Notes: generated from the letters alone by a model not told the origin. 64,000 nucleotides of DNA from Atopobium sp. (GCA_022732885.1 JAIJTS010000006.1:1-64000); one strand, 5' to 3'; counted from the first letter of the stretch, positions 33,865-43,381 are shown. Translations and numbers: made by a program.

Positions 33865-36012
33865 GTGAAAGTTCGTATTGGAATCGACGTTGGCGGAACA
33901 TTTACCGATGCTGTTGCCATCGACAATGATACGTACGAAATTATCGGCACGGTTAAAACACCTACCACGCACACCGCTGAAGCGGGTGTTGCAGCAGGTA
34001 TTGTGCAGGTGCTTCATGGTGTTATGGAGCAGCACAACATTAAGCCTGAAGATGTTGTCTTTATTGCTCACGGTACTACCCAGGCAACAAACGCTCTGCT
34101 TGAGGGCGATGTTGCGCAGGTTGGTATTGTGACGCTTGGGAGCGGTCTTCAGGGAGCTAAGAGTAAAAGCGATACTAACGTTGGAGATATTGAACTTGCT
34201 GCCGGTAAATTCCTGCGAACCAAAAATGCTTTTGTAGATACCTCTTCTGATGTTGAGGCTGGTATTAAAAGCGCAATCGAACAGCTTTTCTCGGATGGTT
34301 CAACTTCTTATGTTGCTGCTGAGGCGTTTAGCGTAGACGATCCAACTAACGAGAACGCTGTTATTGCAGAATGCTCTGAGAGAGAGCTTCCTGCTACAGC
34401 CACAAATGACATCTCTAAGCTTTATGGCTTGGCCATTCGTACTCGTACTGCAGTTGTTAACGCGTCCATCATGCCAAAGATGCTTGAAGCCGCAAACATG
34501 ACTGACAAGAGTATTCGTGAGGCAGGCATTGAGTCACCACTTATGGTTATGCGTTGTGATGGCGGTGTTATGACCGTTGATGAGGTGCGCCATCGTCCAA
34601 TCCTAACTATTCTTTCTGGTCCCGCAGCTGGCGTAGCTGGCGCTTTGATGTACGAGAAGCTCACCGACGGCCTATTCTTTGAGGTTGGCGGCACTTCCAC
34701 CGATATTTCTTGCGTTAAAGACGGCAAGGTTATGGTCAAGTACGCAGAAGTTGGTGGACATAAGACGTACCTCTCGTCACTGGACGTAAGAACCGTTGGT
34801 ATTGGTGGCGGTTCCATGGTGCAGATCTCTGATGGCAAGGCTGTTGATGTGGGACCTCGTTCTGCTCACATTGCTAACCTGGATTATGAGGTTTACACCG
34901 ATGCAGAAAAGATTGTGAACCCACGTCTGGTTGCGGTTCGTCCTATGGACGGAGACCCAGAGTACGCTGCTATTGAGTGTGATGGAGGTATTCGCGTTTG
35001 CTTGACCATGGCTGGCGCTGCAAACCTTGCAGGCTTTGTTCCTGAGGGCGATTACGCCTTTGGTTCTGTTGAGGCTGCTCGTGCGGCTTGGGCTCCTCTT
35101 GCAGAGAACATGGGTGTAAGTGTTGAAGAAGCAGCAGCTCAGGTTCTTGCATTTGCTGCAAAGAAAAACGGTGCTGTAGCAGAACAGCTTATGAAAGACT
35201 ACGGCATGGATCCTCGTACTACTGTTTACGTTGGTGGCGGCGGCGGAGCTTCTACAGTAGTGCCACACTTGGCAAAGACTATGGGACACACGTTCCACAT
35301 TGCTAAAAATGCTCCTGTTATCTCCACTATTGGTGTTGCTCTTGCTATGGTTCGCGACATGGTTGAGCGTAGCGTTACCAACCCAACAGACGATGACATT
35401 GTGAGTGTCAGGCGTGAGGCAGAAGCCCGCGCTATCAAGATGGGTGCAGCTCCTGGAACCGTTGAGGTTACCGTTGAGGTAGATACGCAGCGTCACGTTG
35501 TTCGTGCAATTGCTGTTGGTGCTACTGAGCTGCGTAGTAAGGACGTTAACGCCACGCGTCTGAGTGCAGATGAGCTCAAAAAGTTTGTGGTAGAGAATCT
35601 TGGTGAGGGCGCAGAAAACGTTTCTGAGGTTGCTCATTCTTCCGAGCTCTTTGCCTACACTGCAACCACTACAGAAAAGAAGCTCTTTGGTCTTCTCACC
35701 AAAAAACGCACTGCTCTAAGGCTTATTGATGCTGAGGGCGTGATTAGGCTCCAGCGTCCAAATGCCGAGGTGTTGCAAGAGTCCATCAGCTCATGGCGCA
35801 AGGGTGTAACATCCCTGGTAGAGGACTTAACCGTATATAACGACGGTGGAGCTAATCTGCCAAACGTCTACGTGGTAGTTGGCAAGCGCATCATTGATCT
35901 GTCTGGAATGACTTCTCTTGAGCAGATCTTGAGCCTTGCAGCAGTTGAGCTGGGCGGATATCCCTCTGACGAGCCTGTTATCATTGCCGCTACACTTCGT
36001 TTAGGTGACTAA
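33865..36012 (+). CDS. Hydantoinase/oxoprolinase-family protein (HyuA-like)
   Basis: 715 residues. The N-terminal Hydant_A_N begins RIGIDVGGTFTDAVAID and contains AHGTTQATNALLEG; the central hydantoinase_A part has LMVMRCDGGVMTVDEV, ILSGPAAGVAGAL, EVGGTSTDISCV and VGIGGGSMV, all ATPase-type motifs of HyuA/5-oxoprolinase. No HyuB partner is present here, unlike the usual hyuAB pair. The GTG at 33865 with AAGGAGG 5 bases upstream is preferred to the GTG at 33847. The family hydrolyses cyclic amides (hydantoins, 5-oxoproline) or carboxylates ketones with ATP; the substrate here is unknown. Confidence 0.88.
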   Translation: MKVRIGIDVGGTFTDAVAIDNDTYEIIGTVKTPTTHTAEAGVAAGIVQVLHGVMEQHNIKPEDVVFIAHGTTQATNALLEGDVAQVGIVTLGSGLQGAKSKSDTNVGDIELAAGKFLRTKNAFVDTSSDVEAGIKSAIEQLFSDGSTSYVAAEAFSVDDPTNENAVIAECSERELPATATNDISKLYGLAIRTRTAVVNASIMPKMLEAANMTDKSIREAGIESPLMVMRCDGGVMTVDEVRHRPILTILSGPAAGVAGALMYEKLTDGLFFEVGGTSTDISCVKDGKVMVKYAEVGGHKTYLSSLDVRTVGIGGGSMVQISDGKAVDVGPRSAHIANLDYEVYTDAEKIVNPRLVAVRPMDGDPEYAAIECDGGIRVCLTMAGAANLAGFVPEGDYAFGSVEAARAAWAPLAENMGVSVEEAAAQVLAFAAKKNGAVAEQLMKDYGMDPRTTVYVGGGGGASTVVPHLAKTMGHTFHIAKNAPVISTIGVALAMVRDMVERSVTNPTDDDIVSVRREAEARAIKMGAAPGTVEVTVEVDTQRHVVRAIAVGATELRSKDVNATRLSADELKKFVVENLGEGAENVSEVAHSSELFAYTATTTEKKLFGLLTKKRTALRLIDAEGVIRLQRPNAEVLQESISSWRKGVTSLVEDLTVYNDGGANLPNVYVVVGKRIIDLSGMTSLEQILSLAAVELGGYPSDEPVIIAATLRLGD

Positions 36013-36018
36013 ACTCAC

Positions 36019-36654
36019 ATGCAGAACGCAGATTACACTTTGGCGAGAAAATCGGTGAGCCCTGAAGCGGAGTCTACTACTGACTCTGCTTCACGGTTTC
36101 CGTTCCCAACTCAAGAGCTTGCACGTAAAGAGCTCTTGTGGGATCGCTTTGCTGCCCGTATTCCTGAACAGGATAAAGAACGCATAGTTGATTTGGCTTG
36201 GTCAAAGGGTGAGCGTGCTGCACATATGGTGTTTGAAGAGTCAAACGGCCAAAGTGACTTCTTTCAAATTTGCAAAGACGCAGGCATGACTATTATCAAA
36301 AAAGATATTGATTGCGTATATGGAAACCAGCGCTATTTCAGCGATTACGTTTCTGGTACAAAAGAAATTACGCTCTATGAGCGGTCATGTGCGCTGTGGG
36401 CTAAGCAAAATCAACTTGAGGAGCATGAAGCTCAAAATCTTATTTTGATGCATGAGTTTTTTCATGTTTTAGAGACAACTCGGCTTGGATTAACCAGCAA
36501 AGAATACACCGTTCCGCTTATTACAATTGGCCCTTTTAAACTAGGAAAAACGGGCATTCACGCGCTCTCTGAAATTGCAGCGCATGCGTTTACCAACACC
36601 TATTATGGTTTACTACACAACGTTTTTGACACAGGAGGAGACAATGAGCACTAA
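36019..36654 (+). CDS. Small HExxH putative metallopeptidase
   Basis: 211 residues, no name. LMHEFFHVLE (H145, E146, H149) is a zinc HExxH motif and SEIAAHAF (184-191) could supply the third ligand, an arrangement like ImmA/IrrE-type metallopeptidases. No signal peptide or membrane segment. The N-terminal 30 residues are Ser/Thr-rich and include a GGCGAGAAA copy in DNA (36042). It sits 6 bases after the hydantoinase gene and overlaps the FAD oxidoreductase by 11 bases, so it is part of that operon, but its role is unknown; it could instead be a zinc enzyme of the pathway. Confidence 0.72.
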   Translation: MQNADYTLARKSVSPEAESTTDSASRFPFPTQELARKELLWDRFAARIPEQDKERIVDLAWSKGERAAHMVFEESNGQSDFFQICKDAGMTIIKKDIDCVYGNQRYFSDYVSGTKEITLYERSCALWAKQNQLEEHEAQNLILMHEFFHVLETTRLGLTSKEYTVPLITIGPFKLGKTGIHALSEIAAHAFTNTYYGLLHNVFDTGGDNEH

Positions 36655-38023
36655 AGAGATCACCTGGAACAATCTGCAGATTCCTGTTGTTGGAGGCTAT
36701 GATGTAGTCATCGTCGGTGGCGGTGTTTCTGGCTCTGCCTGCGGAATCCGTTGCGTTAATGAGGGCCTCTCCACACTTATTGTGGATAAATCAAATTTGC
36801 TTGGAGGCTCTGCTACACGAGCACTTGTGTGTCCCATGATGCCCTCGTACGTCCGTCATCTCCCTGTTCTTTCTACCATCGAGCAGCAGCTTTTGGCCTC
36901 AGGCGACGCCACACGAGATGACTACACTACTATGATTTGGTTTGCTCCTGAGCGTTTGGGAGTGGTATACGAGCAGCTCTTCACTACAAAGGGCGGTCAG
37001 ATTCTCTACGATACATCGCTTGTGGCTGCTGTTTTGTCAGATGCAGATGATGAGAAAACCATCACATACGCAATTCTTGCTTCAACCGAAGGTTTGATTG
37101 CCGTGACAGCTCAAACGTGGATTGATGCTTCAGGCGACGCAGTCTTGTCTAGAGCTGCTGGCGTACCAGTTGCTGCTGGTGATGAGGATGGCATCAATCA
37201 GGTTTGCAGCCTGCGTTTTACCATGGGCGGCATTGATGTTGAGCGCTATAGAGACTATGTGCTCTCTCTTGATGATCACTTCTCGCCATTGGTTGAGGGA
37301 TATTTCTTTGAGTCCGCAATGGTTGCGGGAAAGAATTTTAAGCTGGAGCCAAAGTTCCGTGAAGGAATTGAAGCGGGCATTCTTGAAGAGGAAGACTTGC
37401 GCTATTACCAGATTTTCTCGCTTCCTGGAAAGCCTGGTTGCATGGCACTGAATTGTCCACACATTGCAAGCATGCGTAAAAACACCTCAGGAGCTGCACG
37501 TTCTAACGCAACAGTTGAGGCACATGCTCGTATTCGTCGTCTTGTTACATTCTTACAGCGTATGATGCCTGGATTTGAGCAAAGCTACCTTATGGAGCAG
37601 GCTTCGCTTTTGGGCGTTCGCGAGAGCTGGCGTGTTGAAGGTCAGACAATGCTGACCGAGGAAGATTACGTCAATCAAGCCCGATTTGATGACGGTCTTG
37701 TCCGCGGTGATTGGTACATTGATGTCCACTCCAACAAGGGTGGCCTTTTCCACAAAAACACCTACAAACAGGGCGATTATTACGAGATCCCATTCCGTTC
37801 AATGGTCTCCAAACACATCAATAACCTGGGTGTTATTGGACGTTGTATCTCTACAACATTTTTGATGCAGGCTAGTGTTCGCATTATTCCAACGGTCACT
37901 GATATGGGTGATGCTATGGGTACCGCATGTGCTCTTGCAAAACAGACGTCAACACCACTGGCCAAGTTGGACGGCGTGGCGGTTCGTGCTGAAGTTGAGC
38001 AAATGAAACCGTTGAATTCATAA
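36644..38023 (+). CDS. FAD-dependent oxidoreductase
   Basis: 459 residues, cytoplasmic. [31 protein letters not shown] is the FAD Rossmann motif with its terminal acid; [33 protein letters not shown] and the C-terminal [10 protein letters not shown]...[12 protein letters not shown] match the FAD_oxidored (fumarate-reductase/thiazole-synthase-like) group. Reading is open from 36575, but the ATG at 36644 with AGGAGGAG 4 bases upstream is the start. It is the last gene of the permease-hydantoinase-HExxH set and probably oxidises or reduces a pathway intermediate. Confidence 0.87.
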   Translation: MSTKEITWNNLQIPVVGGYDVVIVGGGVSGSACGIRCVNEGLSTLIVDKSNLLGGSATRALVCPMMPSYVRHLPVLSTIEQQLLASGDATRDDYTTMIWFAPERLGVVYEQLFTTKGGQILYDTSLVAAVLSDADDEKTITYAILASTEGLIAVTAQTWIDASGDAVLSRAAGVPVAAGDEDGINQVCSLRFTMGGIDVERYRDYVLSLDDHFSPLVEGYFFESAMVAGKNFKLEPKFREGIEAGILEEEDLRYYQIFSLPGKPGCMALNCPHIASMRKNTSGAARSNATVEAHARIRRLVTFLQRMMPGFEQSYLMEQASLLGVRESWRVEGQTMLTEEDYVNQARFDDGLVRGDWYIDVHSNKGGLFHKNTYKQGDYYEIPFRSMVSKHINNLGVIGRCISTTFLMQASVRIIPTVTDMGDAMGTACALAKQTSTPLAKLDGVAVRAEVEQMKPLNS

Positions 38024-38069
38024 TTGCTGTTTAAGAATTGTAGAAGCTGTGATAAACTTCTACAGTCAC

Positions 38070-38145
38070 GGGCGATTGGCGCAGCGGCTAGCGCAGGTGC
38101 TTTACACGCACAAGGCCGGGAGTTCAAATCTCTCATCGCCCACCA
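38070..38145 (+). tRNA. tRNA-Val (anticodon TAC)
   Basis: Full cloverleaf with encoded CCA: acceptor GGGCGAT/ATCGCCC, D stem GCGC/GCGC, anticodon loop TTTACAC giving TAC, T arm GGGAG-TTCAAAT-CTCTC, discriminator A. The base pair at the top of the anticodon stem is G-A. rph starts 51 bases later. Confidence 0.96.
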
Positions 38146-38195
38146 TGGAACCTCACGCGGCGCCCTCGGGTGTCGCGTTTTTTCTTAGGAGTGCA

Positions 38196-39017
38196 ATGGA
38201 TAACCAGGTAGAAAGTGCCTTTTCTGGCGAGAAACCCCTGCAGGCCGGAGCCATCACGCAGGCCGACACAGACACGCAGGCTGACGCAGCTACGGAGCTC
38301 GCGCGCTCGTTTGACCGCGCTTGGGACCAGATGCGCCCCGTTACCCTTGAGCGCAACGTTATGAAAAACGCCGACGGCTCGTGCCTGGTTACGTTTGGAG
38401 ACACGCGCGTCCTCTGCACCGCTACCGTTGAAGAAGGCGTTCCCGCATGGCGCCGTAGTTCTCGCGCGGGTTGGGTTACGGCTGAATACGCCATGCTACC
38501 TGCGTCAACTAACCGCCGCACCAAGCGAGAGCGCGCCAACCGCAAGGGCCGCTCTATGGAGATTGAGCGTCTGATTGGCCGCTCGCTGCGTTCTGTTGTT
38601 GACCTCAACCGTCTGGGCGAGTACACCATTACGCTGGATTGCGACGTTCTGCAAGCAGATGGCGGCACCAGAACCGCAAGCATCACCGGTGCTTGGGTGG
38701 CACTTCACGATGCCCTCTACTCACTTGTCGAGAAGGACCTCTTGCCTAGACTTCCTCTTACAGGTCAGGTAGCTGCGATTTCTATGGGTTATGTAAATGG
38801 TAAGCCGCTGCTAGACCTTGACTATCCCGAGGATTCTCATGCGGATATTGATATGAACCTTGTAGGAACAGAAACTGGACAGATAATTGAAGTACAAGGA
38901 ACAGGCGAAGGCGGTCCGTTTGATCGCTACCAGCTCAATCAGCTGATTGACCTTGGTCAGGCGGGCATTGCGCACCTTGTTGACCTGCAAAATCAAGTGA
39001 CTGGATTTAGGGAGTAA
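38196..39017 (+). CDS. rph: Ribonuclease PH with N-terminal extension
   Basis: 273 residues; the usual protein is about 240. It trims tRNA 3' ends by phosphorolysis, fitting its place right after a tRNA gene. The family core begins at about residue 38 ([41 protein letters not shown]); [30 protein letters not shown] and the [16 protein letters not shown] region are diagnostic. The extra 35 residues (Ala/Thr/Gln-rich) include GGCGAGAAACCC in the DNA (38226). TTAGGAG at 5 bases supports the ATG at 38196. rdgB follows by 2 bases. Confidence 0.95.
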   Translation: MDNQVESAFSGEKPLQAGAITQADTDTQADAATELARSFDRAWDQMRPVTLERNVMKNADGSCLVTFGDTRVLCTATVEEGVPAWRRSSRAGWVTAEYAMLPASTNRRTKRERANRKGRSMEIERLIGRSLRSVVDLNRLGEYTITLDCDVLQADGGTRTASITGAWVALHDALYSLVEKDLLPRLPLTGQVAAISMGYVNGKPLLDLDYPEDSHADIDMNLVGTETGQIIEVQGTGEGGPFDRYQLNQLIDLGQAGIAHLVDLQNQVTGFRE

Positions 39018-39019
39018 TC

Positions 39020-39670
39020 ATGAGTCAAAACAGTGAAAATCAGGGTTCTAACGCTGTGACCTTTGATCCAAATACAACTGTAGTTGTTGCAACGGGAAAC
39101 GCTCACAAGCTTGTAGAGATTGAGGCTATTCTTTCTAAGGTAATGCCTGGTATGAGCTTTGTGGCACTTAGTCAGCTGGGTGATTTCCCTGATCCAGAGG
39201 AGAACGGCAAGACATTCCGCGATAACGCTCTGATCAAAGCAATGGCTGCACTTGACGAGGTAGATTGCGTGGCGGCTATTGCGGATGACTCTGGCATTTG
39301 CGTTGACGCTCTGGATGGAGCTCCTGGAATCTATTCTGCTCGTTACGCTGGCGAGCATGGCAATGATGCTGCAAACAATCAGAAACTGCTGGCAGAGCTT
39401 GCTAACGTTGCTGATGAGGACCGTACTGCTCGCTTCCACTCCACCGTTGCTCTGGTCTACAGAGATGGATCTGTGCTGGTAGGAGAGGGAGACTGTGAGG
39501 GCGTTATTGGTCACGAGCCAAAGGGTCACAACGGCTTTGGTTACGACCCGCTCTTCTGGCCAGAAGATGCTCCAGGTAAAACCATGGCAGAGCTTGAACC
39601 TGACGAGAAGAACGCTATCTCTCACCGGTTCCATGCTTTGCAGAATCTTTCCAAGCAGATTCTGGGATAG
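39020..39670 (+). CDS. rdgB: dITP/XTP pyrophosphatase (RdgB/HAM1)
   Basis: 216 residues. VVATGNAHKLVEIEAIL (substrate-binding Thr-Gly-Asn), ENGKTFRDNALIKA, IADDSGICVDALDGAPGIYSARYAG (catalytic acids) and GHNGFGYDPLFWP are the family signatures. It clears non-canonical purine nucleoside triphosphates. The rph-rdgB pairing is common among Gram-positive bacteria. It has a short N-terminal extension (residues 1-18) before the core. The ATG is 2 bases after the rph stop with AGGGAG upstream. Confidence 0.96.
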   Translation: MSQNSENQGSNAVTFDPNTTVVVATGNAHKLVEIEAILSKVMPGMSFVALSQLGDFPDPEENGKTFRDNALIKAMAALDEVDCVAAIADDSGICVDALDGAPGIYSARYAGEHGNDAANNQKLLAELANVADEDRTARFHSTVALVYRDGSVLVGEGDCEGVIGHEPKGHNGFGYDPLFWPEDAPGKTMAELEPDEKNAISHRFHALQNLSKQILG

Positions 39671-39748
39671 AGAGATGCAGTAAACGCGTCAGGTTTATGT
39701 CAGATTCCGGACAAAATGGCAGTAGAACCACGCTAGATTACAGGTCAA

Positions 39749-39796
39749 AACCGGTCAGCGGGATATCCGTTCTTCTCGCCGACCGGTTACTTTTTT
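39749..39796 (+). terminator. Terminator after rph-rdgB
   Basis: Stem AACCGGTC / GACCGGTT (39749-39756, 39781-39788), then AC and six T. Its descending side carries a GGCGAGAA site (39773-39780, minus). Confidence 0.85.
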
Positions 39797-39850
39797 CTTG
39801 TTTCAAATGGTAAACTAAAAGCAACTATGACTTCTGTCTTGGAGGTAGAC

Positions 39851-40585
39851 ATGAGGATTGTTCGTACTCGTGATTACGAGGACATGAGCAGAAAAGCTGC
39901 AAACGTTATTTCTGCACAAATTATTTTGAAGCCAAACAGCGTTCTTGGTCTGGCAACTGGTTCAACGCCAATTGGTACGTATGCTCAGCTCGCTGAGTGG
40001 TGCAAAAAGGGAGACCTGGATTTCTCACAGGTTTCAACCTACAACCTTGACGAGTACCGTGGTCTTTCTCACGATGATCCTCAGAGCTATCACTATTTCA
40101 TGCGCAAAAACCTCTTTGACCTGGTAAATATTGATCTTGAGAACACTCACGTGCCTGATGGCTCTAATCCTGACATTGAGGCAGCTTGTACTGAGTACGA
40201 TACTCTTGTTGCTAAAGCTGGCTATCCTGACCTGCAGCTTCTTGGTATTGGCCACAACGGCCACATTGGCTTCAACGAGCCTGATGACCATTTCTCTAAG
40301 GGTACGCATTGCGTCGATCTTACCGAGAGCACTATTCAGGCAAACAGCCGCCTGTTTGAGCGTATGGAGGATGTTCCACGCCAGGCATACACCATGGGTA
40401 CGCAAACCATCATGTTCGCGCGCAGCATTTTGATTGTGGCCAGCGGTGAGGACAAGGCCAAGGCTGTTTACGAGATGTGCTACGGCAACGTTTCACCTCA
40501 GTGCCCAGCCTCTATCCTGCAGCTTCACACTAACTGCACCGTTATTGCTGACGAGGCTGCGCTTTCTCTCTGCCCAGCTGAGTAA
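39851..40585 (+). CDS. nagB: Glucosamine-6-phosphate deaminase
   Basis: 244 residues. It converts glucosamine-6-phosphate to fructose-6-phosphate and ammonia. VLGLATGSTPIGTYAQL is the phosphate loop, STYNLDEYRGL holds the catalytic Asp, LGIGHNGHIGFNEP the His/Glu pair, and MGTQTIMFAR the later signature. The ATG at 39851 with TGGAGG at 4 bases is preferred to upstream 39827. No nagA or nag transporter lies beside it; monocistronic between terminators. Confidence 0.95.
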   Translation: MRIVRTRDYEDMSRKAANVISAQIILKPNSVLGLATGSTPIGTYAQLAEWCKKGDLDFSQVSTYNLDEYRGLSHDDPQSYHYFMRKNLFDLVNIDLENTHVPDGSNPDIEAACTEYDTLVAKAGYPDLQLLGIGHNGHIGFNEPDDHFSKGTHCVDLTESTIQANSRLFERMEDVPRQAYTMGTQTIMFARSILIVASGEDKAKAVYEMCYGNVSPQCPASILQLHTNCTVIADEAALSLCPAE

Positions 40586-40631
40586 GGTCCAACTGGTCCA
40601 CAGCTTCAAAGCAACATCTGTCGAGAAAAAC

Positions 40632-40663
40632 AAAACTCCCATTCATGTGAATGGGAGTTTTTT
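40632..40663. terminator. Bidirectional terminator between nagB and a membrane protein gene
   Basis: Perfect stem AACTCCCATTCA / TGAATGGGAGTT with a 2-base TG gap, flanked by A and T runs on the two sides, so it can serve both convergent transcripts (nagB and the minus-strand gene at 40775). Confidence 0.9.
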
Positions 40664-40774
40664 GTAGCAGTTTATCGTGCGTAAGCGCTGTACGTGCGTG
40701 TTTAGTGATGCTCCGCAGGCGCACTTACTGCGTACAAGTGTTGTACCCGTGCGTTCGGTGGTGCTCAGAAAGTA

Positions 40775-41509
40775 TTAATAGTCCTTGAAGTAACCGGATA
40801 GAGCCAAAAGGGTCTGGTAGTTAAGGCCAAGCACATAGTCGCCGTTATTGGTATGAACCGTGCGAAGCGTAAACTCAAGATTGTCACCAAACGTGATTTT
40901 ATCGCCATCTTTTTTGCCAGCACGAGACATATCACCAGTTGAAAGTAGGAAAACTCTACCGGCTGGATTGACCGAAGTAACAAAGATTACAAAAGGATCG
41001 ACGGTGTTTTCACCAAGGTTAATGTGCAACTGTTTGAAAATCTGACTGTTTGTTGACACATAGACTACTTCGTTTTTGTCGAGCACCTTCTTCAGCTCAG
41101 GAAGAGTTGCAGCTACCCAAGGTAGATCATGGTGAACAAAAGGATTGTCGCTCGCGAGCGACTGCGCAATAGGCGAGCCGTACTGGTAGACGTAAACAGT
41201 CTTGTTGTAGAGCTCGTTGACGTCATTAACAGAGGTCTGAACTGGTGCGGCTTGATTAGCCTGGACAAGCTCTATAAGATTCATGGAATTGAGCTGGTCA
41301 GATGAAGCGCCTTTGGACTGTGCTTCTGAAATAGTCAATCCACCAAACGCGAATGACCCCACGCCAAATACCAGGCAAAGTACGGACAACGCAACAAGAA
41401 CTTTAGATGACTTCTTTGTGGAAAGGAATGCAATTCCGACAGCAAGAGCAACAAAAATAAGCACGATATACCAGGTCTTACTGATGGCATATCCCAGAGT
41501 CTCAGTCAT
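40775..41509 (-). CDS. Membrane-anchored protein of unknown function
   Basis: 244 residues. Two membrane segments at about 13-29 (WYIVLIFVALAVGIAFL) and 36-57 (VLVALSVLCLVFGVGSFAFGGL) are followed by about 185 residues predicted outside or at the membrane, with no cysteines and no motif I recognise. It contains YVYQYGSPIAQSLASD and VVYVSTNSQIFKQL. AAGGAGG lies 4 bases before the ATG. It is single and convergent with nagB. Confidence 0.75.
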   Translation of the reverse strand: MTETLGYAISKTWYIVLIFVALAVGIAFLSTKKSSKVLVALSVLCLVFGVGSFAFGGLTISEAQSKGASSDQLNSMNLIELVQANQAAPVQTSVNDVNELYNKTVYVYQYGSPIAQSLASDNPFVHHDLPWVAATLPELKKVLDKNEVVYVSTNSQIFKQLHINLGENTVDPFVIFVTSVNPAGRVFLLSTGDMSRAGKKDGDKITFGDNLEFTLRTVHTNNGDYVLGLNYQTLLALSGYFKDY

Positions 41510-41726
41510 TGGGCCTCCTTGTGTTGTAAGTTAGTTTCTTATTTTATCAGAGGGTCTCTTTTGTCATAAATTTGTCGCATGCTTGACGCGTCGTCGTTGT
41601 AAACCTGACGCCCGACTGATGTTGTTCCCGTGACATTTGTCGCAAAAACTTGAGATTTCATTTTTTACCACGTATAGTGGAGTTTCGGAAATTCTGACTA
41701 TTATTTGTCGACCGGTACATAGCTTT

Positions 41727-41743
41727 GATACGTTCAACGTATC
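41727..41743. promoter_or_regulatory. Perfect inverted repeat before veg
   Basis: GATACGTT-C-AACGTATC, 35 bases before the veg ATG, within a 269-base divergent gap. Candidate operator; no cognate regulator is identified. Confidence 0.4.
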
Positions 41744-41778
41744 GTATGGTAAAACGTACCGATTGACTTGGAGGATTG

Positions 41779-42069
41779 ATGGAAAACGAGATTCCACCAG
41801 TTAATCGTGTAGACGAGATTCACGAGAAGCTCAGTGCACTTCAGGGCCAAAAACTCAAGGTTAAGGCCAATATGGGTCGTTCTCGTATTGTTGAGCGCAC
41901 AGGCACTCTAGTTATGGCACATCCATCTCTTTTTGTTGTTGAAGTTGGAGAGCGCCGTGGTCGTATTGCTCGTCAGTCCTACCAGTATGTTGACGTTCTG
42001 ACCGGCACTGTTGAGCTTTTTGACTACGAGACCGGTGAGCGTTTGTTTGACTTTGAGTTTGAAGAGTAG
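41779..42069 (+). CDS. veg: Veg family protein
   Basis: 96 residues. It resembles B. subtilis Veg (KLKVKANMGRSRIVERTGTLVMAHPSLFVVEV then QSYQYVDVLTGTVELF), a small protein linked to biofilm formation. In Bacillus veg also lies close to ispE, as here. The start is ATG at 41779 with GGAGG at 4 bases; the preceding TTG at 41776 is less likely. Confidence 0.9.
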   Translation: MENEIPPVNRVDEIHEKLSALQGQKLKVKANMGRSRIVERTGTLVMAHPSLFVVEVGERRGRIARQSYQYVDVLTGTVELFDYETGERLFDFEFEE

Positions 42070-42108
42070 TTTAGCAGCGTACGTAATACCTCGACTAGGC
42101 TCACACCC

Positions 42109-42996
42109 ATGGCTTCTTCTCTGTCCAAATTTGGGCGCCAAACCATTCAGATTCCTTGCAAGGTCAATCTTCACCTGGGCATTCATGCTCAGAAGGACCA
42201 GCGAGGATACCATAAAGTAGACTCACTCATGGTCCCCGTTGCTCTGTATGACACCGTTGTTGTTGACGATGCACCAGAGCTCACCGTGACGCATGAGCCG
42301 CTGCTCTGTGTATTGCCTGAGCGGACTACCACTTGGAAAGCCGCGGTTCTTCTCGCCAATAAGCTGGGCGTTTCTCCAGATGTTTCTATTGACGTGCAAG
42401 TGCATATTCCCGAGAAGGCCGGTCTAGGCGGATCATCTGCTGATGCCGCGGCAACTTTGTATCTGCTGGCTCAGCGTTGGGGCATTGACCCGCTAGATCC
42501 GCTGGTAGTTGAGGTAGCCAAGGCTGTTGGCGCTGATGTAGCGTTTTTCTTGGACCCACGACCATCGCTTATGCTTGGCGCAGGGGACACGTTGGAGAAG
42601 ACCTATACTTCCACCCTTGATGCGCCTTTGGTTATTGTTTTACCAGCAGAAACGGGAGTTGTAACCAAAGAAGCTTACGATCAATTTGATGCGTTTCCAG
42701 TTGAACCTGTTTCTTTTTCAAAACTTTCTGGTCTTTTACAAACAGAGAAGAAAACTATCCAACAGGTAGCTGAACTGCTTTTTAATAATCTTGCTCCTGC
42801 TGCAAAAGCATTAAAGCCACAGGTTGCTGAGGTAGAGGAGTGGCTAAAGGCTCAGCCAGGTGTTTTGGGAGCGCAGGTTTCTGGCTCTGGTAGTAGTTCT
42901 TTTGCGCTGTGCAAGTCGCAAGACGTAGCTGATGCTATTGCTGCAGATGCGCAGATAAAAGGATGGCGCGGATTTTCTACTACCTGCAAACTGTAA
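42109..42996 (+). CDS. ispE: 4-diphosphocytidyl-2-C-methyl-D-erythritol kinase
   Basis: 295 residues, GHMP kinase of the MEP isoprenoid pathway. CKVNLHLGIHAQKDQRGYHKVDSLM is the N-terminal signature with the catalytic Lys, IPEKAGLGGSSADAAATLYLL the GHMP ATP loop, and QVSGSGSSSFAL the C-terminal motif 3. The ATG at 42109 lies 39 bases after veg; no strong ribosome site is visible, so translation may rely on the upstream gene. Confidence 0.95.
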   Translation: MASSLSKFGRQTIQIPCKVNLHLGIHAQKDQRGYHKVDSLMVPVALYDTVVVDDAPELTVTHEPLLCVLPERTTTWKAAVLLANKLGVSPDVSIDVQVHIPEKAGLGGSSADAAATLYLLAQRWGIDPLDPLVVEVAKAVGADVAFFLDPRPSLMLGAGDTLEKTYTSTLDAPLVIVLPAETGVVTKEAYDQFDAFPVEPVSFSKLSGLLQTEKKTIQQVAELLFNNLAPAAKALKPQVAEVEEWLKAQPGVLGAQVSGSGSSSFALCKSQDVADAIAADAQIKGWRGFSTTCKL

Positions 42997-43135
42997 GGTT
43001 TATGTTTGGCAATAAAAGTCTTGCGCAGAGCGTGTCATTCTCGCAGGAAATGTTGATTTCTGCTAAAGTGACGTGTGCGGCATATGACTATATGTTTTGT
43101 AGCGGCATTAGTGTGCCTGCAAGGTAGATTTAGAG

Positions 43136-43212
<77 letters not shown>

Positions 43213-43353
43213 TTTATTTTCTTATAAAAGACGCATATAAAAGACGCATATAAAACCTATGAGCGTTCTATATATCTACGCTTACCGAAAAACATATCAA
43301 TACGAACAAGAGCAACTAACCAAAGAGAATACAATCTCCAGTGCAATGGAGCG

Positions 43354-43381
43354 CATATACGACATAACCATGTCTTATATG
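43354..43381. promoter_or_regulatory. Near-perfect inverted repeat upstream of ulaA
   Basis: Arms of 12 bases, CATATACGACAT and ATGTCTTATATG, pair at 11 of 12 positions around AACC, 65 bases before the ulaA start. Related GCATATA words lie at about 43233 and 43247. Candidate operator for the ascorbate-type PTS operon; the regulator is unknown. Confidence 0.5.

Noticed and set aside
38049..38195. Upstream in-frame extension of rph through the tRNA-Val gene
   Set aside because: It would translate the tRNA; the ATG at 38196 has a proper ribosome site.
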